9,646 bases of DNA. It comes from Phormidesmis priestleyi (GTDB lineage Bacteria > Cyanobacteriota > Cyanobacteriia > Phormidesmidales > Phormidesmidaceae). Of this stretch, positions 1 through 6,194 are shown in pieces. Position numbers and translations under genes: made by a program. The DNA is taken from positions 7,750-17,395 of the forward strand of contig QBMP01000062.1 in the NCBI GenBank assembly GCA_003242115.1, given 5' to 3'. Below the pieces are notes generated by a model, which was not told where the DNA came from, ran no database searches, and worked only from the letters and a program-made list of their open reading frames with translations. Every line of letters starts with the position of its first letter. Position 1 is the first letter of the stretch.

Positions 1-1405
1 CTTCTAGGGTGGCGCGAAAGGCATCCATCAAGGCGGGCGGCAAGTCTTGAATGAAGCCTACCGTGTCGGTGAGTACCAGCGATTTGGGTTCGTGGGTGTC
101 GTCCTCGTGAATGGTGATGCGGCGCGTGGTCGGATCAAGCGTGGCAAAGAGCTGATCGGCGGCGTAGACTTCGGCGTCGGTGAGGTGGTTGAGCAAGGTG
201 GATTTACCCGCGTTGGTGTAGCCGATGATGGCGATGGAAGGCACGGACTGCTGCTGACGGCGTTGGCGCAGCCGAGCGCGATGCTCTTGGAGCTGATCGA
301 CTTCTTTTTGCAGGCGGCTAATGCGCTTTTGAATGGTACGGCGCTCGGTTTCAAGCTTGGTTTCACCGGGGCCTCGGGTGCCTATACCACCGCCTAACCG
401 AGACATGCCTTGGCCTCTGCCCGTGAGGCGAGGAAGCTGATATTCCAATTGGGCTAGCTCTACTTGCAGCTTACCTGCACCTGATTTGGCTCTTTGGGCG
501 AAGATATCGAGAATTAGCTCGGTGCGATCTACTACGCGGACGCCGACTTGAGCTTCTAGGTTACGGATTTGGGCCGGGGAGAGATCGCGATCGCACACAA
601 TCAAGTTCGCCCCCACCGTCTGCACCAGCAGCGCAATTTCATCGACTTTACCCGCGCCGATGACGGTTCTGGGGTGTGGGTGCGATCGCTTTTGTCTCAC
701 CGTATGCAGCACATCACCGCCCGCCGTTTCTACCAGCCGAGCCACCTCTTGCAGGCGATTATTAAAGCTCGTCTCATCCATTCTTTCGGTCATCAGCCCG
801 ATAATCAGCACCCGATCATGGTCAGCATCCACCTGCTGCGCCACAAATACCCGCCGAAATTCTTCCTCTAAGCCCTCAGCCAGCGCCAAAAAGTTTTGCT
901 CATCTAATTCATCCAGCGTCAGCGGCTCAGAAATAGACCACTGCACCTCCGGATGCGGCACCAAATGCGCCAAATAGCCCTCGCGAATGTAGCCAGACGC
1001 GCCTCCACCCTTGAGCTCAAAGCCCCCGCCCGTGAGCGTCAGCAATGCCATCGCATCGAGTCGCTGAATGGCCATTGCCGTCAGCACACTATGGTTAGGC
1101 GGCTCTACCTTGAGCTGAGTCGCAATGCAGCGAATTCCGCACAGTCTTTCTGCCCCGTAGCGCGGCAGCTCTAGCACCGGAATCTGAGTTTTGTGTGGGC
1201 TGCCGACCCCCACTCGAATCACATGACCGCGCCTGTCTACATAGGCGCACACCGCTTGGTTAATCTCTGTGCTAATCGCCGCCAATCGCTGCGCAAACTC
1301 AGGTGTCGTGATGCGATCTATCGGGATGCGCTGGTGGTAAATTTTCTTGAGCGCCTTAATCTGGCTCGTTTTCAAGCCTTTTAGCTCACCGTACAATTTT
1401 TCTAT
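1..1405 (-). CDS. hflX: GTPase HflX, C-terminus cut by left window edge
   Basis: HflX is a GTPase that binds the 50S ribosomal subunit and can split stalled or hibernating 70S ribosomes. The minus-strand frame is open from about 1450 to the left edge, giving 468 visible codons. Seen in order: a long N-terminal region beginning EKLYGELKGLK; the HflX signature GGGIGTRGPGETK around residues 337-349; a basic coiled stretch; the P-loop GYTNAGKST (residues 395-403, bases 197-223); the switch-I segment LDPTTR near 424; and the G3 motif DTVG (447-450). The G4 and G5 motifs lie off the window. The N-terminal region is longer than in proteobacterial HflX, as is usual in cyanobacteria. The start is odd: an ideal AGGAG lies 7 bases before an ATA codon (1405-1403), exactly where family members have Met-Glu. 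No in-frame ATG or GTG is nearby; the alternatives are TTG at 1396 or TTG at 1453. The gene is divergent from the CAAD gene. Identity is near certain; the start is not. Confidence 0.95.
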   Translation of the reverse strand, partial: MEKLYGELKGLKTSQIKALKKIYHQRIPIDRITTPEFAQRLAAISTEINQAVCAYVDRRGHVIRVGVGSPHKTQIPVLELPRYGAERLCGIRCIATQLKVEPPNHSVLTAMAIQRLDAMALLTLTGGGFELKGGGASGYIREGYLAHLVPHPEVQWSISEPLTLDELDEQNFLALAEGLEEEFRRVFVAQQVDADHDRVLIIGLMTERMDETSFNNRLQEVARLVETAGGDVLHTVRQKRSHPHPRTVIGAGKVDEIALLVQTVGANLIVCDRDLSPAQIRNLEAQVGVRVVDRTELILDIFAQRAKSGAGKLQVELAQLEYQLPRLTGRGQGMSRLGGGIGTRGPGETKLETERRTIQKRISRLQKEVDQLQEHRARLRQRRQQQSVPSIAIIGYTNAGKSTLLNHLTDAEVYAADQLFATLDPTTRRITIHEDDTHEPKSLVLTDTVGFIQDLPPALMDAFRATLE

Positions 1406-1412
1406 GGGTTCA

Positions 1413-1417
1413 CTCCT
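1413..1417 (-). promoter_or_regulatory. Ribosome binding site of hflX, points to a non-ATG start
   Basis: On the minus strand AGGAG sits 7 bases upstream of the ATA codon at 1405-1403. It is the best Shine-Dalgarno match near the gene and is badly placed (16 bases) for the TTG at 1396. It therefore argues that translation begins at the ATA, or that this codon was ATG in the true or ancestral sequence. Confidence 0.6.
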
Positions 1418-1423
1418 AATAAT

Positions 1424-1456
1424 AGATACAGGGCAGATACAGGAAAGATGCAAGGG
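1424..1456. repeat. Three tandem 11-bp repeats in the hflX leader
   Basis: On the plus strand the units are AGATACAGGGC (1424-1434), AGATACAGGAA (1435-1445) and AGATGCAAGGG (1446-1456). The period is 11 bp, about one helical turn. They end 7 bases before the AGGAG of hflX, so they lie in its leader or promoter. A repeated protein-binding site or slippage duplication is possible; no function is known. Confidence 0.6.
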
Positions 1457-1738
1457 GTTGATTTCGCCCTTTCACATAGTACAATTGTTAGTACGCTGGC
1501 AAGGCAATATCTACGATGTTAGAAGAATCTAAGCCTAGTTTCCTAATGTTTCCGGTTAGCTATCGGCAAATAAGATAGTTTTAAAGCCGCTTTTCAAGGC
1601 TGGAATTGATATTTGTCAATGATTCTATCTATCTGCTCTAGTCACTCGGATGTGAAGGCGCTATTATGATGCCTTAATTTATACTTTGCTTTGGCACTGG
1701 CTTGAAGTTCCCGATTACTTTTAGAATTGCGAACTTCA

Positions 1739-1775
1739 CTTAGCCCAGACTTAAACCCGGCTTAGCCCAGACTTA
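1739..1775. repeat. 15-bp direct repeat pair, 22-bp period
   Basis: CTTAGCCCAGACTTA occurs exactly at 1739-1753 and 1761-1775. The 22-bp spacing (about two helical turns) puts both copies on the same DNA face, 105-140 bases before the CAAD start. This arrangement is common for activator or response-regulator sites; the regulator is unknown. Confidence 0.7.
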
Positions 1776-1879
1776 GACAAGTCAGCTAAAGGTCGATTGA
1801 TACTAATAATTGATCGGCCGATGCGCCAAAGCAAAATCGCAGTTCAATGTTGTTAACCTCAATAACCTAATTAATTGTC

Positions 1880-2314
1880 ATGGACACAGAACTGAAAACA
1901 GATGAAAGCGTCTTTGCTGACAGCAGTCAGACCAATGGAATCCCAAATGATACCTCAAGTGCGGATACTTCAACGACAGAAACGGTTGAGCAAGTTAAGC
2001 GAGTGACGGCTCAGCTAGTGGATAAACTCGGCGATCTTGACAAGTACTTCGGTGAGTTTGTGCGAGAGTACAAGCGTCCTTTGATTGCTTTGGGCTTATT
2101 TTTTGGCCTATTTTTGTCGATTAAGCTGACTTTGGCAATCTTATCGGCTATTAACGATGTGCCGGTGCTTGCGCCTACGTTTGAGCTGATTGGATTACTT
2201 TATAGCGGCTGGTTTGTTTACCGTTATCTGCTCAAAGCCTCTAACCGCAGTGAGCTAGCCAGCGAAATGGAAGCGCTCAAAGACCAGATTTTGGGTCGAG
2301 CTTCTCAGCTCTAG
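1880..2314 (+). CDS. CAAD-domain (CURT1/CurT-like) thylakoid membrane protein
   Basis: This is a 144-residue integral membrane protein of the CAAD family. The domain was named from its insertion in some cyanobacterial aminoacyl-tRNA synthetases and is shared with CURT1/CurT, which bend thylakoid membranes. Seen: an acidic, Ser/Thr-rich N-terminus (1-35); an amphipathic helix (about 36-62) ending in YFGEFVREYKRP; a first membrane span (67-90); the hallmark link ND-P-LAPTFELIG (92-105) leading into a second span that ends WFVYRYLLKA (111-120); and a C-terminal helix SELASEMEALKDQIL. There is no synthetase domain, so this is the free-standing form, of the size of Synechocystis CurT. The ATG at 1880 has no clear Shine-Dalgarno, as is frequent in cyanobacteria. 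It is probably monocistronic, since a terminator follows. Genomes often carry several CAAD paralogs, so orthology to CurT itself is not proven. Confidence 0.85.
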   Translation: MDTELKTDESVFADSSQTNGIPNDTSSADTSTTETVEQVKRVTAQLVDKLGDLDKYFGEFVREYKRPLIALGLFFGLFLSIKLTLAILSAINDVPVLAPTFELIGLLYSGWFVYRYLLKASNRSELASEMEALKDQILGRASQL

Positions 2315-2337
2315 ATCATCCATAAGCCCTAATGTGT

Positions 2338-2377
2338 AAAGCGTCTGTGACTTAACTCAAAGCCATAGGCGCTTTTT
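2338..2377 (+). terminator. Rho-independent terminator of the CAAD gene
   Basis: AAAGCG (2338-2343) pairs with CGCTTT (2370-2375). The stem continues inward through a T-G wobble and CTGTG/CATAG, giving a stem of about 12 bp around a 14-base loop. It ends in a run of five T (2373-2377). It starts 23 bases after the CAAD stop codon. Confidence 0.8.
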
Positions 2378-2437
2378 CGTTACTTCTGGCAGAAATCCGA
2401 ACCTTGACCCTGCCTGTCGTCTTTCGAGGGAGGCTCT

Positions 2438-2443
2438 TATACT
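2438..2443 (+). promoter_or_regulatory. Candidate -10 box for the gene at 2512
   Basis: TATACT at 2438-2443 is a good -10 match in the spacer after the upstream terminator, 69 bases before the GTG start. No -35 consensus sits 16-18 bases upstream; TTGACC at 2404 is 28 bases away, too far. Start of transcription near 2450 would fit. This is a tentative call. Confidence 0.35.
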
Positions 2444-2511
2444 AGAGAAAAATGATCTAGCGGTGTGAAGGTCAAATTAATGTGGCTGAAAAACCGATGA
2501 GGTAAGGGTTT

Positions 2512-3837
2512 GTGGAACTGAACAACGACGTAATGAAGGCAGTGGAATCTCTGGACTACCGGGTGACGGTAGGGGATGTCGCGGCGCGATCCGGGCTGAA
2601 TGTAGAAGTGGCGCAGCAGGGATTATTGGCGCTTGCTTCTGAGACTCAAGGGCACATGCAGGTGTCAGAGGCGGGTGAGATTGCTTACGAATTTTCGCGC
2701 AATTTTCGGGGTGTGCTGCGCAATAAGTACTGGCAGTTGCGGCTGCAAGAATTGGCGGCAAAAGTTTGGCGAGTGGCGTTTTATCTCATTCGCGTGTCTT
2801 TTGGGGTGGTGTTGATGCTGTCGATTGCCATCATTACGATCGCTATTTTCGCCCTAATGATTGCGGCTAGTTCACAAGGTGGTTCGCAGGGCGATCGCAA
2901 TGATCGTCGCGGCGGTTTTGGCGGTGGCTTTGGCATTTCGCCGTTCAATTTTTTCTATCTATTTAACTTTAACCAGGGCCGAGGCCGCAGGCGCTATCCA
3001 AATTCCTCTGTTGGCGGCCAAAAAGGCAGCGTCCCTTCCGGCGAAAAGCTTCCGTTTTTAGAAGCGATCTTTTCCTTCTTGTTTGGCGATCCTGATCCGA
3101 ACGCGGATCTCGATAAGCGGCGCTGGAGCACGATTGGAAATGTGATTACTAATAACGGTGGGGCTCTAGCTGCTGAGCAAGTTATTCCCTATTTAGATGA
3201 TTTAGGCTCAGGCTCTGACAAAGAATATGAAGACTACATGCTGCCGGTGCTAACCCGCTTTAATGGTCAGCCGGAAGTCAGCCCGAAAGGCGAGATGGTC
3301 TATTACTTTCCGGAGCTTCAGGTGTCAGCAATACAGCGAGGCACTGCTGCTGTCAGCGCGTATTTAAAGGAAACCAATCGCAAGTTCACTCAGGCAACTT
3401 CTGATCAGGTGATGATTTCAATTGGCTTAGGATCTGCCAACATCATCGGTGCGCTGGTGCTGTCCAATATGCTTTCAAGCGTTCCTGCCGGTGCGGCCTT
3501 GCCTGCTGTGGTTGTGTTTGCGCAGTCTATTTTGGGGCTGCTGCTGGCATATGGGGTGGCGTTTTTGGTGATACCGTTGGTTCGCTACTACTGGGTGAAA
3601 AGGCAAAATGCTCAGATCGAGCGGCGTAATCAGGAGCGGCAATTGCGGGCAGAATCGGTCAATCAGTTAGGCGCAAGCTTTAAAGAGAAGCTGGCCTTTG
3701 CGCGTCAGTTTGCGGCTCAAAAAGTGCTGAAATCGGAAGATGTGGTGTATGACACCGAGAGTGATTTGGCCGAGCAGGAGCGCGATCGCGATGCGCAGTT
3801 AGAGGCAGACTTTCGCCGTCGGCTCAACGAAACTTAA
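2512..3837 (+). CDS. Conserved membrane protein, At5g03900-like, unknown function
   Basis: This is a 441-residue protein of a family I recognise from cyanobacteria and from plastids (resembling Arabidopsis chloroplast protein At5g03900, from memory). Its function is not established. Seen in order: a winged-helix-like module (residues 15-62, VTVGDVAARSGL then a wing VSEAGEIAYEF); a membrane span (about 88-118); a Gly/Arg-rich loop with aromatic patches (122-165); a hydrophobic stretch with FGDPDPN (179-197); a second winged-helix-like module (205-268, IGNVITNNGGALAAEQV then VSPKGEMVYYFPEL); two more spans (about 300-322 and 329-358); and a highly charged coiled C-terminus (362-441). The start is GTG at 2512, with GAGG 9 bases upstream. 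An ATG at 2480 opens only a six-codon frame ending on that ribosome site. It stands alone between a terminator upstream and a stem-loop downstream. Confidence 0.85.
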   Translation: MELNNDVMKAVESLDYRVTVGDVAARSGLNVEVAQQGLLALASETQGHMQVSEAGEIAYEFSRNFRGVLRNKYWQLRLQELAAKVWRVAFYLIRVSFGVVLMLSIAIITIAIFALMIAASSQGGSQGDRNDRRGGFGGGFGISPFNFFYLFNFNQGRGRRRYPNSSVGGQKGSVPSGEKLPFLEAIFSFLFGDPDPNADLDKRRWSTIGNVITNNGGALAAEQVIPYLDDLGSGSDKEYEDYMLPVLTRFNGQPEVSPKGEMVYYFPELQVSAIQRGTAAVSAYLKETNRKFTQATSDQVMISIGLGSANIIGALVLSNMLSSVPAGAALPAVVVFAQSILGLLLAYGVAFLVIPLVRYYWVKRQNAQIERRNQERQLRAESVNQLGASFKEKLAFARQFAAQKVLKSEDVVYDTESDLAEQERDRDAQLEADFRRRLNET

Positions 3838-3885
3838 CGAAGCTTTAGTCTTGTCAGCCAGTGTCAATCACAGCAATTCTGATCT

Positions 3886-3926
3886 GTTAGGCTAAGCCCA
3901 TGCTCAGTTCAATAGCTTGGCCTAAC
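3886..3926. repeat. Strong 12-bp stem-loop downstream of the membrane protein gene
   Basis: GTTAGGCTAAGC (3886-3897) pairs with GCTTGGCCTAAC (3915-3926): 12 bp with a single G-T wobble and a 17-base loop. It starts 49 bases after the stop codon at 3837. No T-run follows on either strand, so it is not a textbook terminator. It could end or protect the transcript of the 2512 gene, or be a palindromic binding site. Confidence 0.65.
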
Positions 3927-3982
3927 GAATGGCCTGGATACTTGGATCAACCGCGTTCAAGTTGAAACTTTTGCAGAAGTAG

Positions 3983-4114
3983 CGATCGCGCAACTACACG
4001 CTGATTTTCGATCAGTTCATCACTCGATCCAATCAGGAATCTGTGCCCGAACCGATGAGCCTACTAGGATTTTCTGTAGCGCTAGGTGCAGCGGGCTGGG
4101 TACTCAAGTGTTAG
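3983..4114 (+). pseudogene. Remnant of a PEP-CTERM exported protein (sorting tail only)
   Basis: The frame opens after a TAG at 3980-3982 and stops at 4112-4114. It has no convincing start codon. Its last 24 residues are S-VPEP-MSLLGFSVALGAAGWVLKC, in which VPEP is at 4043-4054. This matches the PEP-CTERM signal: a V-P-E-P motif, a hydrophobic span of about 17 residues and a short basic end. PEP-CTERM tails anchor exported proteins until the exosortase system cleaves them. Normal tails end in several Arg or Lys; here one Lys is followed by Cys and stop, so the end looks mutated too. About 20 residues upstream (RSRNYTLIFDQF and on) show nothing recognisable and are cut by stop codons. I infer a decayed or deleted gene of which only the 3' end is left. 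A chance match is possible but unlikely. Confidence 0.6.
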
Positions 4115-4273
4115 CCGTCAGCAGAGAAGGCTAACCACTGGGAGTTATGGCTCTGGGAAGTGCCGTTGCCTGACTAACATTGCGACCCGCGATCGCAAAG
4201 ACAACCCTCATCAGCGAAGGTACTCCGAAGCCAACTTGGGCAGCAAAGTTGGGCAGAGAGATCTATCCACCCT

Positions 4274-4309
4274 GTCAGGTGTAAGACATTACCCTGACTT
4301 TACATTTCG
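4274..4309 (+). terminator. Orphan terminator-like hairpin
   Basis: GTCAGG (4274-4279) pairs with CCTGAC (4293-4298), and GTAA (4281-4284) with TTAC (4289-4292). T4280 is bulged and the loop is GACA. TTTACATTT follows on the plus strand. This makes a 10-bp plus-strand terminator with no intact plus-strand gene close upstream. It may be the old terminator of the PEP-CTERM gene. On the minus strand it lies 60-90 bases after the SLH gene stop and might also help end that transcript. Confidence 0.55.
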
Positions 4310-4359
4310 CTGTCTGAGAAGTACCTCAAGCTAATTCTGGGCAGATTGGGTGGGTTAAC

Positions 4360-5292
4360 CTAACGCTCACGCACGACATATTGCGCCGCTGTTTGATCCG
4401 CGATCGGGGCTGCTTTGCCCTGACTGACCAATGCCTGATGGATCAAGGCAGCCACCTCACCGCGCGTTGCCGGTTGGGTAGGGTTCAATACTCGTTGATC
4501 AGGATAGTTAACAACAATTCCGGCTACGGTGGTTGCCGCAACATCATCTACAGCATATGGAGGAATCTGAGCGGCATCCTGATAATAATCACTTACTGCT
4601 AAAGAAGCTGGGCGTCGTGAAGTGTTGCTGCTTACGGGTTGAGAACTGGCTGCGGCAGTTGCTCTAGCTGGTGTTGCCATCAACGGCTGCATCAACGTGG
4701 TCATGGCGAGGGGAAACATGAGGGGTTTCACAGCCCGTCTCCGGGGTGTAGCCTGTGCTGGGGCTGAGGTGGCAGAGGCTGCAACAGGTTTACTACTGTC
4801 GGCTGTGACTGTCGGCAAATTTAGGTTCCGAGCCAGCGAAACCAACACCTCAACCTTGGTAACAGGCTGATTTGGGCGAAACTCTCCACCCGGATAACCT
4901 TTCATAAACCCCATTTCATAGGCATCTTCAATCGCTGGGCTTGCCCAATAGCCCTGGGGAACATCTTTGTAAACACTACCGCTGGCGATCTGCCGCTCTG
5001 AACTCTGAGAGAACGCTTTATGCAAAATTGCAGCAAATTCGTCGCGAGCGACAGGTTGTTCAGGGCGGTAGGTATTGTCAGGATAGCCCGTCACAATGTT
5101 GCGCTCTGCTAAGTTTTGGATAAAAGGCTGCGCCCAATAATTTTGTGTGTCAGGAAAGCTGGTATTCGTAGGTACAGCCGCCCTTGCCGACTCAGGAACA
5201 CCCACAAAGTCAGGCGAGAGTGCGCCTGTTGCAATCCCAAGTGTAAGCATGGTGATGCTAAACACCGAATTATATCGAGAATGAAAATTCAT
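4360..5292 (-). CDS. Secreted S-layer homology (SLH) domain protein
   Basis: This is a 310-residue exported protein with three SLH modules, which bind cell-wall-linked polysaccharide and fix proteins to the peptidoglycan or outer layers. Seen: a signal peptide (hydrophobic 11-26, likely cleavage after ARA near residue 38); SLH1 (46-95, FPDTQNYWA through GYPDNTYRPEQPVARDEFA); SLH2 (108-157, YKDVPQGYWA through GYPGGEFRPNQPVTKVE); a Ser/Ala/Thr-rich linker (158-234); and a diverged SLH3 (236-291, NYPDQRVLNPTQPATRGEVAA). There is no porin or enzyme domain. The linker is odd: residues 184-212 run RRR, then a hydrophobic Met-rich stretch, then ATPARA, much like a second signal peptide inside the protein. 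The ATG at 5292 is the only start that keeps the signal peptide whole. The gene is probably transcribed alone. Confidence 0.9.
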   Translation of the reverse strand: MNFHSRYNSVFSITMLTLGIATGALSPDFVGVPESARAAVPTNTSFPDTQNYWAQPFIQNLAERNIVTGYPDNTYRPEQPVARDEFAAILHKAFSQSSERQIASGSVYKDVPQGYWASPAIEDAYEMGFMKGYPGGEFRPNQPVTKVEVLVSLARNLNLPTVTADSSKPVAASATSAPAQATPRRRAVKPLMFPLAMTTLMQPLMATPARATAAASSQPVSSNTSRRPASLAVSDYYQDAAQIPPYAVDDVAATTVAGIVVNYPDQRVLNPTQPATRGEVAALIHQALVSQGKAAPIADQTAAQYVVRER

Positions 5293-5502
5293 TAGTGGTC
5301 TTCTTACATTTGTTGGTCAATTTATAAGAAGCTTACCCGTCAATCTGATTCGAGTCATGTATCCTCTGAAGGAGATTAAACACTAGCATCCACTATCTGT
5401 TATCTGTATACTCTGAGTTGTAGCTATCATGAGATCAATGGTACTGGCTCAAGCGGAAAAGGTGTAAAAAGGCTGCAAGGGCTGGCCTACTTAAGCAATT
5501 AA

Positions 5503-5518
5503 ACTCTCCTTCGAGAGT
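5503..5518 (-). terminator. Possible terminator of the Uma2 gene
   Basis: On the minus strand ACTCTC-GAAG-GAGAGT forms a 6-bp stem with a four-base loop, followed by TTTAATT. It begins about 50 bases after the Uma2 stop at 5570. The T-tract is short, so this is a moderate call. Confidence 0.5.
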
Positions 5519-5533
5519 ACGGTGTTCTAGTTT

Positions 5534-5561
5534 CCTAATGCTGTCCGCCTAATGCTGTCCG
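5534..5561. repeat. Perfect 14-bp tandem duplication
   Basis: CCTAATGCTGTCCG occurs twice head to tail (5534-5547 and 5548-5561), directly after the Uma2 stop codon on the minus strand. The preceding bases CTAGTTTCCTAATG (5527-5540) recur exactly at 1535-1548 in the hflX spacer. Confidence 0.75.
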
Positions 5562-5569
5562 AAGTACTG

Positions 5570-6130
5570 TCAAACATCTACATCTTCATAGAGGGCCGAA
5601 AACGTGTCTGTGAAGTCAACACTTTCTAGGGCAAACTTTTCTGTTTCTGGTGTGTAAGATTGCAGCACCCAAAGCCCTGCTTCATTACGATGAAAGCACT
5701 CAACTCTCTGGTGGCGAGTATTGATTAAAACATACTCTTCTAAGCTCTCTAACGTTTGATAGTCAATGAATTTATCACCCCGATCAAACGCCTCCGTAGA
5801 TTTAGACAACACTTCTACAATGAGCTTAGGAAAGCGCTTATGATCCGAATTTTCCTGATCGCGAGGGTCACAAGTTACCATCACATCGGGATAATAAAAG
5901 CGGTTACGAGCGTCGATGTGAGCCTTCATATCAGAAATGTAAACCCGACAGCTCGTTCCTCGCACGTGGCTACGCAGCAGCGTTGCCAGATTGAGCGAAA
6001 TCGTAACGTGAGCGTCACTGGCTCCGGCCATAGCATAGACTTCGCCATCAATGTACTCGTGCTTGACAGCACTTTCGGCCTCTAGGTACAAATACTCGTC
6101 GGGTGTGAGATATTGAGGGGAAGCAATCAT
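5570..6130 (-). CDS. Uma2 family (DUF820) PD-(D/E)XK endonuclease-like protein
   Basis: This is a 186-residue protein of the Uma2 family, a restriction-endonuclease-fold group that is very abundant in cyanobacteria and whose cellular role is largely unknown. Seen: the N-terminal YLTPDEYLYLE; KHEYIDGEVYAMAG (23-36); the core YYPDVMV with D82; PKLIVEVLSKST with E106; D116/K120 in FDRGDK; and a C-terminal strand EEYVLINTRHQRVECF. These match the family's conserved acidic and lysine positions, so the nuclease core looks intact. I chose the ATG at 6130 because the family motif begins right there (MIASPQYLTP). The frame stays open to 6277, but a start there would overlap the upstream gene by 83 bases and add 49 unrelated residues. 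It lies 64 bases after the upstream nuclease-like gene on the same strand and may share its transcript. Confidence 0.85.
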   Translation of the reverse strand: MIASPQYLTPDEYLYLEAESAVKHEYIDGEVYAMAGASDAHVTISLNLATLLRSHVRGTSCRVYISDMKAHIDARNRFYYPDVMVTCDPRDQENSDHKRFPKLIVEVLSKSTEAFDRGDKFIDYQTLESLEEYVLINTRHQRVECFHRNEAGLWVLQSYTPETEKFALESVDFTDTFSALYEDVDV

Positions 6131-6163
6131 GAGCTTATTTTTCGATTCAGATCTACTGCCTTT

Positions 6164-6184
6164 AGAATAGCTCAAGCTAATTCT
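6164..6184 (-). repeat. Small stem-loop between the two nuclease genes
   Basis: On the minus strand AGAAT(T)AGC-TTGA-GCTATTCT forms an 8-bp stem with one bulged T, starting 10 bases after the upstream stop codon. No T-run follows, so read-through into the Uma2 gene is likely. Part of it (6171-6185) is the 15-mer that also lies downstream of the SLH gene. Confidence 0.4.
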
Positions 6185-6194
6185 GTTGAGCAGT

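Larger units (their letters stand above)
1406..1879. other. Divergent spacer between hflX and the CAAD gene
   Basis: This 474-base stretch must hold the promoters of both divergent genes. I see no convincing gene in it. Contents: the hflX ribosome site and 11-bp repeats (1413-1456); a pair of GTAC sites at 1479 and 1491; a weak stem AGCTATC/GATAGTT (1558-1580); a 15-bp direct repeat pair (1739-1775); and a 10-bp palindrome ATCGGCCGAT (1813-1822). A TACTAATAAT (1801-1810) could be a -10 for the CAAD gene, but no good -35 accompanies it. On the minus strand TACTAT or TATGTG near 1474-1483 could serve hflX, with the same weakness. Confidence 0.5.
3838..4359. other. Spacer with PEP-CTERM gene remnant and hairpins
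   Basis: These 522 bases separate two converging genes and hold no intact gene. Contents: the 12-bp stem-loop (3886-3926); a short frame coding for a PEP-CTERM sorting tail (3983-4114); a 7-bp stem GTTAGCC/GGCTAAC over the stop of that frame (4110-4135); a direct repeat TTGGGCAG near 4237-4257; a terminator-like hairpin (4274-4309); and a 15-mer shared with position 6171 (4325-4339). Confidence 0.6.

Noticed and set aside
47..1384. Several plus-strand frames and a short minus frame inside hflX
   Set aside because: The whole stretch is one continuous HflX reading frame on the minus strand with all family motifs; the others are shadows.
1479..1494. GTAC/GTAC pair upstream of hflX as an NtcA or LexA site
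   Set aside because: The spacing is GTA-N10-TAC, not the N8 of NtcA, and eight bases lie between the GTAC cores where cyanobacterial LexA boxes have about four.
2404..2443. TTGACC plus TATACT as a full sigma-70 promoter
   Set aside because: The boxes are 28 bases apart; only the -10 was kept as a weak candidate.
2480..2500. Six-codon leader frame (M-W-L-K-N-R) whose stop overlaps the ribosome site of the 2512 gene
   Set aside because: It has no ribosome site of its own and a frame this short is expected by chance; regulation by it cannot be argued from the sequence.
4086..4334. 82-codon plus-strand frame over the PEP-CTERM remnant and orphan terminator
   Set aside because: GTG start without ribosome site, no recognisable domain, and it reads straight through the hairpin at 4274; more likely non-coding.
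5534..5561. Start of a CRISPR-like array
   Set aside because: Only two 14-bp units with no spacer between them and no cas gene nearby.
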